Shown: positions 37,905 through 46,906, counted from the first letter of the stretch. The stretch is DNA of 64,000 bases from Rothia mucilaginosa (GCF_001548235.1 NZ_AP014938.1:186001-250000); one strand, 5' to 3'. Notes: generated by a model from the sequence alone, not told the origin. Translations and numbers: made by a program.

Positions 37905-37909
37905 ATCTG

Positions 37910-37981
37910 TGCGCGATACTGGGATCGAACCAGTGACCTCTTCCGTGTCAGGGAAGCGCGCTACCGCTGCGCCAATCGCGC
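37910..37981 (-). tRNA. tRNA-Val (anticodon GAC)
   Basis: The acceptor GCGCGAT pairs with ATCGCGC, with an A discriminator. The anticodon stem CTTCC/GGAAG encloses CTGACAC (GAC), and the T-arm has GGTTCGATCCC. It is the last gene of a three-tRNA minus-strand operon. Confidence 0.95.
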
Positions 37982-38005
37982 TCACAAAACAGTTGTTTTG
38001 TTGCG

Positions 38006-38076
38006 AGGTGAGGACGGGATTCGAACCCGCGTACACGGCTTTGCAGGCCGCTGCCTAACCACTCGACCACCTCACC
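38006..38076 (-). tRNA. tRNA-Cys (anticodon GCA)
   Basis: The acceptor GGTGAGG pairs with CCTCACC. The discriminator is U, the Cys identity base. The anticodon loop CTGCAAA gives GCA, and the T-arm has GGTTCGAATCCC. Confidence 0.95.
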
Positions 38077-38123
38077 GCATACGCTCCACGAAGGAACGCG
38101 TTCGAACTCTTGGAGTCCTTACG

Positions 38124-38196
<73 letters not shown>

Positions 38197-38261
38197 ATAT
38201 CAGCGTATTCAATTTGAATCATTCCGAGGAGTTTTTCGCTCCGTCGTGCTGACAGGTAAAT

Positions 38262-38290
38262 ACTATACGGGGTTTTTGAGTGTTTGCCAA
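38262..38290 (-). promoter_or_regulatory. Sigma-70-type promoter of the tRNA Gly-Cys-Val operon
   Basis: On the minus strand, TTGGCA (38285-38290) and TATAGT (38262-38267) are separated by exactly 17 nt, each one mismatch from consensus. Transcription would start about 60 nt before tRNA-Gly. Confidence 0.8.
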
Positions 38291-38496
38291 ATCCTTTGCC
38301 AATTACCCTATGTTCCGCGTGTTTCCGGGGCAGAACGGGGTGTTTTGCTTTGTTTTTGAGGAGCGCGAGCAAAATTTATTTCCATGGTGCCGGTCACATT
38401 TTCAGGGTTTTGGGGTGGTTACTGGTCCCGTGAGGGTAGCTGCGGGCGCACGATACCCACTGAGCATCCACAAAATTTTTCAAAAGAGAACGAAAA

Positions 38497-38529
38497 GGAG
38501 GGGCGGGGAACCGGGTCCCCTACCCCTCC
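38497..38529 (-). terminator. glnE terminator
   Basis: GGAGGGGCGGGGAACC at 38497-38512 pairs imperfectly with GGTCCCCTACCCCTCC at 38514-38529. On the minus strand TTTTCGTTCTCTTTTG follows. Confidence 0.7.
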
Positions 38530-38584
38530 CCTATGAAATCCGCACCGGAAATCCGCACCGGCGAAAACGCCAGGCTCATGTTTT

Positions 38585-38600
38585 CTAGAGTCTCTAGAGT
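38585..38600 (-). repeat. Duplicated in-frame stop of glnE
   Basis: The last codons CTC TAG are repeated directly (AGA CTC TAG), so a second in-frame TAG follows 9 nt after the first (38594-38596, then 38585-38587). Confidence 0.6.
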
Positions 38601-41600
38601 TCTTCGAAGAAGAGTCGCTCGTAGACCTTGCGGGCGTTGCGGGTTTGGCGCAGGTAGTCCTCTTCGAGGGCGCGTGCACTGCCGGCGGGGTATCCGCACC
38701 AGCGGGCAATCGCCTCCAAATCGTCACGACCTGAGGGCAAAGTATCCGACTGGCGTACGCCGCGTAGCACGTTGCCGCCGCGAATCTTCGTGGCAAGCAG
38801 CCAGGCGCCGCTGAGGATTTCAGCGTCCGCAGCCTCGACCAGTCCCGCCTCAACCGCCGCGTCCAGCGCTTTCAGGGTGGAGGTGGTGCGCAGCCCCGGC
38901 ACGGCGTGCGCGTGGCGTAGTTGCACAAGCTGGACCAGCCATTCCACGTCGGAGAGTCCGCCGCGGCCGAGCTTGAGCTGGCGGGTGCGGTCGGCACCGT
39001 GCGGCATGCGTTCGTTCTCGACGCGCGCCTTCATGCGGCGAATCTGCTGCACCTGTTCGGGCGTGAAAGTTGCCGGGTAGCGGTACGGGTCGATGAGCTC
39101 CACGAAGGCGTGCCCGAGCTCCTCGTCGCCGGCGATGGGGCGGGCGCGGGTGAGCGCCTGGAATTCCCAGGTTTCCGCCCAGCGTTCGTAGTAGGAGCGG
39201 TAGGAGTCCAGCGAGCGCACGATAGCGCCCTGCTTGCCTTCGGGGCGCAGGTCGGCGTCCACTTCGAGGGGCCGTTCGGCGCGAATGGCGGGCTTGACGG
39301 GCTGTTTGAGGAGCGCCAGGGTGCGGTTGACGATGCGTGCCGCCTGTTCCTGTGCGGCGTCTTCGTCGGCCCCGTCGAGGGGTTCGTGGACGAACATGAC
39401 GTCCGCGTCGGAGCCGAAGCCGTTCTCTGCGCCGCCGAGGCGGCCCATGCCGATGACGGCGATGCGGGTGAGCAGCTTCTCCCCCGCTGCCTCCTCAGCT
39501 TCGGCGGCTTCGGTAGCTTCGGCTGCTTCGGCAGGTTCAGTACTTTCCTGTGCCGCCTGGAGTTCGCGCAGGGCAATCTGCAGCGCCGCACCGATCGTGC
39601 ACTCGTCAATGGCGGCAAGACCGGCGCAGGTGTCCTCGATGTCGACGATGCCCAGCGTCCAGCCCATGGCGGTGCGCAGGGTTTCGCGGCGGCGCAGGTA
39701 GCGCACGGCGCGCATCGCCTCGGCGGCGTCCTCGTGGCGTGCCAGCAGGGAGGAAATCTCGGAGGCGAGCGCCTCCTCCCCCAGCGGTTTGAGGTCGGCG
39801 ACCTTGTCCAGCCAGGCGATGGATGCTGAGGCGTCCTCGAGCAGGTCGGTCATGAGACGCGAGCTGGAGAGCAGCTGGCTGAGGCGTTCGGCGGCTGCGG
39901 GTGAGTCGCGGAGCATGCGCAGGTACCAGCTGGTGCTGCCGAGCGATTCGGAGACGATGCGGAATCCGAGCAGGCCGGCGTCCGCGTCCACACCGCAAGC
40001 GAACCAGCCCAGGAGCACGGGCATGAGGTGACGTTGAATGTCTGCACTGCGGGAAAGACCCGTGGTGAGTGCCTTGATGTGGCGCATGGCGCCGCGCGGG
40101 TCGCGGTAGCCAAGGGCAGCCAGACGGTCCTGTGCCGCCTGTTCGCTGAGCACCACTTCGTCGCGGCTGAGCGTGGAGACGGCGGCGAGTAGCGGGCGGA
40201 AGAAGATTCGCTCGTGCAGTGAACGGACGTTCCGTTTAATTTTCTGCCACGCCTTGAGCATCTGCTCGGCGGAGAGCGTGCCGTTGCGTTCCGGGGACAG
40301 AATCGAGCGGGCGAGGGCACGCTGTTCGGCGTCCTTCTCGGGCATCAGGTGGGTGCGGCGCAGCTGCTGCAGCTGGATGCGGTGCTCCAGCACTCGCAGC
40401 TTCTTGTAGTCGCGGCTGAACGCCTCGGCATCGGTGCGGCTAATGTAGCTGACGGCGGTCAGCGCCGCCAGGGAATCCACGGTGGATTTGGTGCGCACGG
40501 CGGGGTCGGTTCGACCGTGCACGAGCTGCAACAACTGTACGGTGAACTCAATATCGCGCAGACCGCCCGGTCCCAGCTTAATCTGGCGATCCACCTGGTG
40601 CGAGGGAATATTGTCGGTCACGCGGGCGCGCATCGCCTGCACGGATTCCACAAAGGAATCACGGGCGGCGGACTCCCACACGAAGGGGTCGATTGCGCGG
40701 GCGTAGCGGGCGCCCAGCTGCGCCGAACCGGCGATGGGGCGCGCCTTGAGTAGCGCCTGGAACTCCCAGTTTTCGGCCCAGCGTTTGTAGTACTGAACGT
40801 AGGATTCGACGGTGCGAACGAGCGGGCCGTCCTTGCCTTCGGGGCGCAGGTTCGCGTCGACCTCCCAGAGGGCGGGTTCGGGTGCGGGGCCCATGATGGC
40901 GCGGGTGAGGGCGTGCACGAGCTCCGTGCCGATGGCGGAACATTCGTTCTCGGTGAGCTTGAGCGGGGCGCTCTCCCCCTCCACCCCGGTATTGGCTGCC
41001 CCGGTATTGGGCGCGGCAGCGGGTTCTACGGGCGCAACCACGTACACCACGTCAACGTCAGAGATGTAGTTCAGCTCGCGGGCACCGCACTTACCCATGC
41101 CAATAATCGCCAGGTCCAGGGCATCTACGGCTTCGCCTCGGCGTGGAGCCACCAGGCCGGGGCCCAGCCCCTCCGCTACCTCGGTACGCGCAATGGCGAG
41201 CGCACCCTCCAGCGCGGCAGCAGCCAAATCGGCGAGGTGACGACCGATGGTGGGCATCATTTCGACCGGGTCTTCACAGCACACGTCGAGCAGGGCGATG
41301 CGCGCCAGGGCGGCACGGTAGGCAACGCGCAGGGTCACGTAGCCGTCTTTGCCGGTCTGTTCGGCGGCAGCGCGCGGACGCTCCGCACGGGGGTCGGCGC
41401 CGAGTGCGGTGAGGATATCGCGGCGATAGGGGGTGTCCAGCGGTGCGATGGGGGTCAGGAATTCCCCGTCGGTTTCCGGCAGAATCGACGCCGGGTGCTG
41501 GGAACGAATCAGCACGCTCTCAGCCGGGTACACCTGCGTGTCGAAGAGCGGGTCGATGAGCTCGGGGCGGCGGTAGAGAAAATCGCCAATCGCCTGGGAG

Positions 41601-41980
41601 GCACCAAGCAGGCGGTACATGCCGAATTCTTCTTTGCCGCGGTTGGCGCGCTCGGCGACCGCCGGGTGCTTCTCGATGAGGCGCACGAGGGCGGGCAGGG
41701 CAATATCCGGTGAGGGGGCGAGGTGCAGCCCGGCAAAGAGCGCATCCTGCGAGACGTGCTTCAGTTCGGGTGCGTTGAGCCAGCGTTCGGCCTTGGACGG
41801 GTCGTGGAAGCCGGTGGCAATCATGCGGGTGTGCATGCGTAGCTGGGCTTTGCGTTCGGCTTCGGCGCGCTGCTCGTCGTCGAGCGCGTCGGGGGCAATG
41901 TCGGTGAGCGGTTTGGGTTCTTTGGCGGGGTCGATAATGCGGATGAGCCCGGTGGCCGGGTAATGGGAGCTGTCAGTCAT
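38594..41980 (-). CDS. glnE: Glutamine synthetase adenylyltransferase/deadenylyltransferase
   Basis: A bifunctional enzyme that adds AMP to, and removes it from, glutamine synthetase according to nitrogen status. It has 1128 residues in two nucleotidyltransferase halves. The N-terminal half has GMGKCGARELNYISDVDVVYV (about 300) and the C-terminal half GMGRLGGAENGFGSDADVMFV (about 840); both carry the DxD catalytic pair. A short Glu/Ala-rich insert lies before the second motif. The ATG at 41980 lacks a clear ribosome-binding site, and the leader has 14-nt tandem repeats. It lies downstream of glnA, as in mycobacteria (glnE-glnA2). Confidence 0.94.
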   Translation of the reverse strand: MTDSSHYPATGLIRIIDPAKEPKPLTDIAPDALDDEQRAEAERKAQLRMHTRMIATGFHDPSKAERWLNAPELKHVSQDALFAGLHLAPSPDIALPALVRLIEKHPAVAERANRGKEEFGMYRLLGASQAIGDFLYRRPELIDPLFDTQVYPAESVLIRSQHPASILPETDGEFLTPIAPLDTPYRRDILTALGADPRAERPRAAAEQTGKDGYVTLRVAYRAALARIALLDVCCEDPVEMMPTIGRHLADLAAAALEGALAIARTEVAEGLGPGLVAPRRGEAVDALDLAIIGMGKCGARELNYISDVDVVYVVAPVEPAAAPNTGAANTGVEGESAPLKLTENECSAIGTELVHALTRAIMGPAPEPALWEVDANLRPEGKDGPLVRTVESYVQYYKRWAENWEFQALLKARPIAGSAQLGARYARAIDPFVWESAARDSFVESVQAMRARVTDNIPSHQVDRQIKLGPGGLRDIEFTVQLLQLVHGRTDPAVRTKSTVDSLAALTAVSYISRTDAEAFSRDYKKLRVLEHRIQLQQLRRTHLMPEKDAEQRALARSILSPERNGTLSAEQMLKAWQKIKRNVRSLHERIFFRPLLAAVSTLSRDEVVLSEQAAQDRLAALGYRDPRGAMRHIKALTTGLSRSADIQRHLMPVLLGWFACGVDADAGLLGFRIVSESLGSTSWYLRMLRDSPAAAERLSQLLSSSRLMTDLLEDASASIAWLDKVADLKPLGEEALASEISSLLARHEDAAEAMRAVRYLRRRETLRTAMGWTLGIVDIEDTCAGLAAIDECTIGAALQIALRELQAAQESTEPAEAAEATEAAEAEEAAGEKLLTRIAVIGMGRLGGAENGFGSDADVMFVHEPLDGADEDAAQEQAARIVNRTLALLKQPVKPAIRAERPLEVDADLRPEGKQGAIVRSLDSYRSYYERWAETWEFQALTRARPIAGDEELGHAFVELIDPYRYPATFTPEQVQQIRRMKARVENERMPHGADRTRQLKLGRGGLSDVEWLVQLVQLRHAHAVPGLRTTSTLKALDAAVEAGLVEAADAEILSGAWLLATKIRGGNVLRGVRQSDTLPSGRDDLEAIARWCGYPAGSARALEEDYLRQTRNARKVYERLFFEEL

Positions 41981-41990
41981 AGCGTGAGAA

Positions 41991-42066
41991 CCGTGGGTAG
42001 AGATCGGTGGGTAGAGACCTGTGGGTAGAGACCTGTGGGTAGGGAATAGATCCGTGGGGTGGAGAG
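41991..42066. repeat. 14-nt tandem repeats in the glnE leader
   Basis: Four to five copies of a CCGTGGGTAGAGAC-like unit run from 41991 to 42066, the first four with a near-exact 14-nt period, ending 10 nt before the glnE start codon. Confidence 0.8.
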
Positions 42067-42100
42067 TAAAGATTTCGGCGAAGACAAGTAATGCTGATAC

Positions 42101-42155
42101 GCCTGTGGGCGGTACCCGCCGGCATGTTGACCGGTAGCGGGTACCGCCCTGAGGC
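42101..42155 (-). terminator. Hairpin downstream of glnA
   Basis: GGGCGGTACCCGC pairs perfectly with GCGGGTACCGCCC, with an outer GCCT/AGGC pair and an inner CCGG pair. There is no T-tract, so it may act with Rho or protect the mRNA end. Confidence 0.65.
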
Positions 42156-42200
42156 TGTCAGCGTTCACTCATCGTCCGAGGAGGTGAAAGGATCCAGCCG

Positions 42201-43541
42201 TTAGAGGATTCCGAGGTTGTGCTTGAGCTCGTACGGGGTCACCTGAGCCTGGTACTGGTCCCAGTCGGCGCGCTTATTGCGCAGGAACTGCTCGAAGACC
42301 TGCTCACCCAGAACCTCCGCCATAAACTCGGATTCTTCGGTGATGTTGATGGCTTCACGCAGGGATGCGGGTAGCGGGTTGTAGCCCATGGCGCGGCGTT
42401 CGGCGTTGGTCATGGCGGCGAGGTCTTCGGTCACGGCGGGCATGAGTGGGTACTCGTTTTCGATGCCCTTCAGGCCTGCGGCGAGAATCACCGCGTAGGC
42501 GAGGTACGGGTTCGATGCCGAATCCAGGCCGCGGTACTCGATGCGTGCGGACTGCATCTTGTTCGGCTTGTACAGGGGCACGCGCACGAGCGCGGAGCGG
42601 TTGTTGTGGCCCCAGGAGACGTAGGAGGGCGCCTCGCCACCGCCCCAGAGACGCTTGTAGGAGTTGATGAACTGGTTGGTGACCGCGGTGAATTCGGGGG
42701 CGTGCTTGAGCACACCGGCAATGAAGTGGCGTGCGGTCTTGGACAGCTGGTATTCGGCACCGGCTTCGAAGAATGCGTTGGTGTCGCCTTCGAAGAGGGA
42801 GAAGTGGGTGTGCATGCCGCTGCCGGCGTACTTGGTGAAGGGCTTGGGCATGAAGGTGGCGTACATGCCCAGCGAGTAGGCGACTTCCTTGATGACGGTG
42901 CGGAAGGTCATGACGTTGTCGGCGGTCTGCAGGGCGTCGGCGTGGCGCAGGTCGATTTCGTTCTGGCCGGGGCCGGTTTCGTGGTGGCTGAATTCGACGG
43001 AGATGCCGACTTCTTCGAGCATGGTCACTGCCTTGCGGCGGAAGTCCTGCACGATGCCGCCGGGGGTGTGGTCGAAGTAGGATTCGTAGTCCACGGGCAC
43101 GGGGAATCCGTCAGCACCGAGCTTGGAGGATTCGAGCAGGTAGAACTCAATTTCGGGCGAGGTGTAGCAGGTGAAGCCCATCTCGGCCGCCTTGTTGAGC
43201 ACGCGCTTGAGCACGCCGCGAGTGTCGGAGGCGCTGATCTCGCCGTCGGGGGTGAGCACGTCACAGAACATGCGGGAGGTGTAGTCTTCCTCGCCGCGCC
43301 AGGGCAGAATCTGGAAGGTGGAGGGGTCCGGCTGCAGCAGCATGTCGGATTCGTAGATGCGGGAGAAACCCTCAATCGAGGAGCCGTCAAAGCCCAAGCC
43401 CTCATCGAAGGCGCTTTCTACTTCAGCCGGTGCGAGCGCAACGGATTTGAGGGTGCCGACCACGTCGGTGAACCAGAGGCGGATGAAGCGGATGTCGCGC
43501 TCTTCGATGGTGCGCAGTACGAATTCCTGTTGACGGTCCAT
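42201..43541 (-). CDS. glnA: Glutamine synthetase type I, GlnA2-like
   Basis: It makes glutamine from glutamate, ammonia and ATP as a dodecamer. It has 446 residues, the length of mycobacterial GlnA2 rather than GlnA1 (478). Signatures are GLGFDGSSIEGF (about 50), PEIEFYLLE, GPGQNEIDLRHADAL, KPFTKYAGSGMHTHFSLF and NRSALVRVP. The segment where E. coli GS has the adenylylated Tyr (NLYDLP) reads GYNPLP, so the Tyr is shifted by one and regulation by GlnE is uncertain. The ATG at 43541 follows GAGAGGG. It is next to glnE. Confidence 0.93.
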   Translation of the reverse strand: MDRQQEFVLRTIEERDIRFIRLWFTDVVGTLKSVALAPAEVESAFDEGLGFDGSSIEGFSRIYESDMLLQPDPSTFQILPWRGEEDYTSRMFCDVLTPDGEISASDTRGVLKRVLNKAAEMGFTCYTSPEIEFYLLESSKLGADGFPVPVDYESYFDHTPGGIVQDFRRKAVTMLEEVGISVEFSHHETGPGQNEIDLRHADALQTADNVMTFRTVIKEVAYSLGMYATFMPKPFTKYAGSGMHTHFSLFEGDTNAFFEAGAEYQLSKTARHFIAGVLKHAPEFTAVTNQFINSYKRLWGGGEAPSYVSWGHNNRSALVRVPLYKPNKMQSARIEYRGLDSASNPYLAYAVILAAGLKGIENEYPLMPAVTEDLAAMTNAERRAMGYNPLPASLREAINITEESEFMAEVLGEQVFEQFLRNKRADWDQYQAQVTPYELKHNLGIL

Positions 43542-44014
43542 GAGTTGCCCTCTCGGTGCGGGCGCGCATCCGCACGGTACCCGTCTGTGGGTGGCGGAGG
43601 CGCGCTAAATTTGCTGCCGAGGTGCGGAAGACCCTGCTACGAAAGGCCCAGCTGCGGAAGACCCTTCATGTCCCGTAGGTTCCAGAAGATTCCAGAGGAT
43701 TCCAGGGGGGTGCGGCGGGCGGCGTGCCAGCGGTGCTGGCGCCTCCTTGCCCCGGCGTGTGTCCTGTTGTTATCTAGCCTATCGGGTTCTGCTGTGTGGC
43801 GGGTGGGTGGGAGGTTTCGTTTGTGTAAATTCTCGCTTGTGTGCTGCGGTAGCTCAGATTCTGGGCGGTGCTGGGGTGATGGAGGGTGACCGCTCCCCCA
43901 CTTTTGCTACGGTCGGGTGGTTACTCCCTACCTATGCTTGTCTACCTGTGCCCAGATAGTCGGCATATGACGGTTCGCGGGGCGTGTTCAGGGTCGCCTT
44001 GCGATAATGGGGGT
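43542..44014. other. Divergent glnA upstream region with short repeats
   Basis: Between glnA (minus) and the unknown membrane protein (plus). It has exact copies of TGCGGAAGACCCT at 43623-43635 and 43653-43665, and a threefold TTCCAGARGA array at about 43680-43706. No gene is seen. Promoters for both neighbours should be here. Confidence 0.6.
44003..44008 (+). promoter_or_regulatory. Candidate -10 element of the unknown membrane-protein gene
   Basis: GATAAT ends 6 nt before the ATG at 44015, so the predicted transcript would start at the start codon (leaderless). Confidence 0.5.
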
Positions 44015-45832
44015 ATGCTACATTCCATTCTTCTTCCCTCGACCGTACAGCTTCCGCTGGCGTCCAGCATCGTCGCTGCCGACCCCACCGGTTTAGAGTG
44101 GCTGCTGCTTATTGCGGCACCGGTTGTTTTCTGCATTGTCTACCTGGCGTGCATTATGGCGATTGCGGCGTTTGGTCCGCTGGTCATGAGGAACAACAAG
44201 TCTGGCGGCGCAACCTACCTGCTGGACCGCCCTTCCCGCGTGGCGTTTAGGACTCGCACCGTGGCGTTCTTTGCTGTGGTGGGTGCGTTTGTGGAGCTTC
44301 TGTGGCTCGGTTATACGGGTCGTGTGGGGTCGATTGCGGTCATTCCGATTCTTCTCTTCACGTGGTCGTGGAAGTTCGCGTTCTTCTTCCTGCCGTTGCA
44401 GCTGATTCGTGCCTGGTATGTGCACGCAACGCGCGGCAAGTATGATTCTCTCTCCGCTGAGGGCGCTCAGCGCCGTGAGAAGCTGAACCGCAAGAGCGCC
44501 TACGAGGTGTCGAAGATGATGCAGCGTGAGCCGCAGCAGTTCGCGATGAGCAAGGAGCTGCATACGCTGGCGCGCGGTCAGAAGATTGCGGGTGTGCGTC
44601 CATTCCAGAACCTTGACGAGGCGGGCAAGAAGCGCCGCACGAACTATACGGTGGAGCTGGCTGTGGCGCTCATGCAGGCGCGTGCCATGAACCCCGGCAA
44701 GCTTCCTTCGGAGGCGTTCGGTGAGAGCATCCTGGGTATGGGTGTTGGCATAACGTCTGATCGCGCGGTGGAGCAGACCTGGTTGACTCTGTGCACGGAG
44801 CGTGTCAACGCACCGGATGCGCCGAACTACCCGGATTCGCTGTACCCGGTTGCGGCTCGTTTTTCGCTGTTTACCACAATGTCACTGTTGCAGCCGGTGA
44901 TGGGTCGCCCCTATTCGCCGTTTACTGCTAAGGATGCGCGCCGTTTTGTTCCACGTGATTTCTCGGCGGATACCGTGCTGTTGAAGACTGAGGAGCTGGG
45001 CAAGAAGGCTCTGGCGCAGAGCGCGATTTTCCGTCAGATTCATGAGCGTCTTCTGCCCTTGCATCAGCAACAGCCTCAGCTGGTGGATGGCCGCGCCCTG
45101 GCGTATTGCGGTGCCCTGCAGGCGACTGTGGCGAAGGCTGAGGCAGAAAGCCAGCGGTTGACGAGCCAGATTCTGGCGGCGGCGGCTTCTGAGCGCGGCA
45201 TCCTGTCCTATGGTTTGTTCTCGCAGATTGCTGAGGATTATCAGTGTGTTCAGCGTCTGCTGAATCTGATGGTGAAGGCGACCGCGGACATTGAGCGTTT
45301 TATCAATGCGGTGGAGGCGCTGGTGCAGATGCATTCCGGTCCGGTTCAGCCCTCCGGTATTGCGTACGAGAAGGCGCAGATGGAGTACATCGCTGCTCTT
45401 CTGGACGTTATTGTCTTCTCTTCGCACGCCCCGCTTGCCGGCTCTATTCAGGCGTCGTACGCCCTGCTGAAGGCAGACTATGAGGCGTTTACTTTCAACA
45501 CCACCGATGAGTTGAGCCGCAGCTACTGGTTGCAGTACGCGAAGAACGCGGTGAACGCCTGCGATACGGGGCTGTCTCAGGGTTATGAGGGTTTCTTCGG
45601 CACCGATGACGCGGCGAAGAAGGCGTGGGAGTCCTACGCGGAGGACGTTGTGAAGGAAGTCTGCACCTACTCGATTACCCAGCTCTACTGGGATGCGCTG
45701 GTGCAGCAGGCGCTCATTCAGCGCGATCTGCCGCGCGAGTTTGAGGATGCTTCTTCCGCTATTCCGGAGCTGATGAATAAGAACGCCGCTGCGTCGTTCC
45801 CGACCTACTACATCAACCTCATCTGGAACTAG
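44015..45832 (+). CDS. Membrane protein of unknown function
   Basis: A 605-residue protein I do not recognise. It has three hydrophobic N-terminal segments: about 27-53 (LEWLLLIAAPVVFCIVYL), 74-95 (VAFFAVVGAFVELLWLG) and 98-125 (IAVIPILLFTWSWKFAFFFLP). A cytoplasmic, helix-rich region of about 480 residues follows, with no cysteine cluster, nucleotide motif or catalytic signature I can identify. The start at 44015 follows a -10-like GATAAT; ATGs at 43967 and 43886 are also in frame. It stands alone between glnA and panB. Confidence 0.7.
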   Translation: MLHSILLPSTVQLPLASSIVAADPTGLEWLLLIAAPVVFCIVYLACIMAIAAFGPLVMRNNKSGGATYLLDRPSRVAFRTRTVAFFAVVGAFVELLWLGYTGRVGSIAVIPILLFTWSWKFAFFFLPLQLIRAWYVHATRGKYDSLSAEGAQRREKLNRKSAYEVSKMMQREPQQFAMSKELHTLARGQKIAGVRPFQNLDEAGKKRRTNYTVELAVALMQARAMNPGKLPSEAFGESILGMGVGITSDRAVEQTWLTLCTERVNAPDAPNYPDSLYPVAARFSLFTTMSLLQPVMGRPYSPFTAKDARRFVPRDFSADTVLLKTEELGKKALAQSAIFRQIHERLLPLHQQQPQLVDGRALAYCGALQATVAKAEAESQRLTSQILAAAASERGILSYGLFSQIAEDYQCVQRLLNLMVKATADIERFINAVEALVQMHSGPVQPSGIAYEKAQMEYIAALLDVIVFSSHAPLAGSIQASYALLKADYEAFTFNTTDELSRSYWLQYAKNAVNACDTGLSQGYEGFFGTDDAAKKAWESYAEDVVKEVCTYSITQLYWDALVQQALIQRDLPREFEDASSAIPELMNKNAAASFPTYYINLIWN

Positions 45833-45885
45833 GCATAGTTGTTCCCTCGTGGTGAGCGGTACGCCAGGTTGGAGCCGTACAGGGT

Positions 45886-45891
45886 TAGAAT
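45886..45891 (+). promoter_or_regulatory. Candidate -10 element of panB
   Basis: TAGAAT lies 7 nt before the panB ATG, consistent with leaderless transcription. There is no good -35. Confidence 0.5.
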
Positions 45892-45898
45892 AGTCAGC

Positions 45899-46825
45899 AT
45901 GACTACTGAGCGTTCTTCCGAGATCTCTTCGCCCTACGCGGCACAGCCTGCCGCTACCTCCGCGGATGCTCCCGCGACTGCTTCTGCATCCGCATCGGCA
46001 CAGAAGCCTTTTGACCTGGACACCGTCAAGAAGGTGCGTACCGTTCACCTGGCGCAGGCCAAGGCGACCGGGCAGAAGTTCTCCATGCTGACCTGCTACG
46101 ACGCCCTGACCGCGCAGATTTTTGATCGCGCGGGCATCGACATGCTGCTGGTGGGCGATTCCGCGGCGAATGTGGTGCTCGGTTACGAGTCGACCCTGAC
46201 CATTACCCTGGATGAGATGATTCCGATGGTTGCGGCGGTTTCTCGCGGCGCTTCCCGCGCCATGGTGGTTGCCGATTTGCCGTTTGGTTCGTATGAGCAG
46301 TCCCCGCAGCAGGCGGTGGCGAGCGCTGTTCGCCTGATGAAGGAGGGCGGCGCGCACGCGGTCAAGATTGAGGCGGACGCTTCGATGACCGAGTGGGTTC
46401 GTGCCCTGGTGCGTACCGGTATTCCGGTGGTGGCTCATGTTGGTTTCACCCCGCAGTCGGAGCATGCCCTGGGTGGTTTCCGGGTTCAGGGCCGCGGCGA
46501 TGCGTCTGCGCGTGTTCGTGAGGATGCGGTGGCGTTGGCTGAGGCTGGCGCGTTCTGCGTGCTCATGGAGATGGTGACCGCCCAGACCGCGCAGCTGGTG
46601 GATGAGGCTGTGGGCGCCGTGCCGACCATCGGCATTGGTGCCTCGAATGTGACGACCGGTCAGGTGCTGGTGTGGCAGGACATGATGGGTGTTCGTTCCG
46701 GTCGCGTGCCTCGTTTTGTGAAGCAGTTTGCGCAGGTTGGCCAGGTCATGGAGGACGCTGCGCGTGCTTATCGTGAGCAGGTTCGTTCGGGTGAGTTCCC
46801 GGCGGCTGAGCACACTTTTGAGTAG
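45899..46825 (+). CDS. panB: 3-methyl-2-oxobutanoate hydroxymethyltransferase
   Basis: The first committed step of pantothenate synthesis, adding a hydroxymethyl group from methylene-tetrahydrofolate to alpha-ketoisovalerate. It has 308 residues. MLTCYDALTAQIFDRAGIDMLLVGDSAANVVLGY is the N-terminal signature with metal-binding Asp. VAHVGFTPQSEHALGGFRVQG and the catalytic Glu in VLMEMVT follow. The first ~40 residues are an Ala/Ser/Thr-rich extension. The ATG at 45899 has a -10-like box just upstream instead of a ribosome-binding site. Confidence 0.95.
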   Translation: MTTERSSEISSPYAAQPAATSADAPATASASASAQKPFDLDTVKKVRTVHLAQAKATGQKFSMLTCYDALTAQIFDRAGIDMLLVGDSAANVVLGYESTLTITLDEMIPMVAAVSRGASRAMVVADLPFGSYEQSPQQAVASAVRLMKEGGAHAVKIEADASMTEWVRALVRTGIPVVAHVGFTPQSEHALGGFRVQGRGDASARVREDAVALAEAGAFCVLMEMVTAQTAQLVDEAVGAVPTIGIGASNVTTGQVLVWQDMMGVRSGRVPRFVKQFAQVGQVMEDAARAYREQVRSGEFPAAEHTFE

Positions 46826-46869
46826 GCTTTAGGCTGAGAAGAAAGCCTGAGAAAAAGCTTGATGAAGAA

Positions 46870-46906
46870 AGACCCCCGTATCCGGTGTTTCCGGGTGCGG
46901 GGGTCT
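46870..46906. terminator. Bidirectional terminator between panB and the SPOR-like gene
   Basis: AGACCCCCGTATCCGG at 46870-46885 pairs with CCGGGTGCGGGGGTCT at 46891-46906. T-rich sequence is present on both outer sides. Confidence 0.8.

Larger units (their letters stand above)
37306..37909. other. Intergenic region with hairpin repeat copies 4 and 5
   Basis: About 600 nt without a credible gene. Two short open frames cross the repeats and share the peptide CALRVPEAKRGRVPCDGAEE only because the repeat is duplicated. It also contains the tRNA operon terminator. Confidence 0.65.
38197..38593. other. Intergenic region between glnE and the tRNA operon
   Basis: It holds the tRNA operon promoter and the glnE terminator. 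I see no gene in it. Confidence 0.6.

Noticed and set aside
41991..42066. Possible CRISPR-like array
   Set aside because: Units are 14 nt and contiguous, without spacers; no cas genes nearby.
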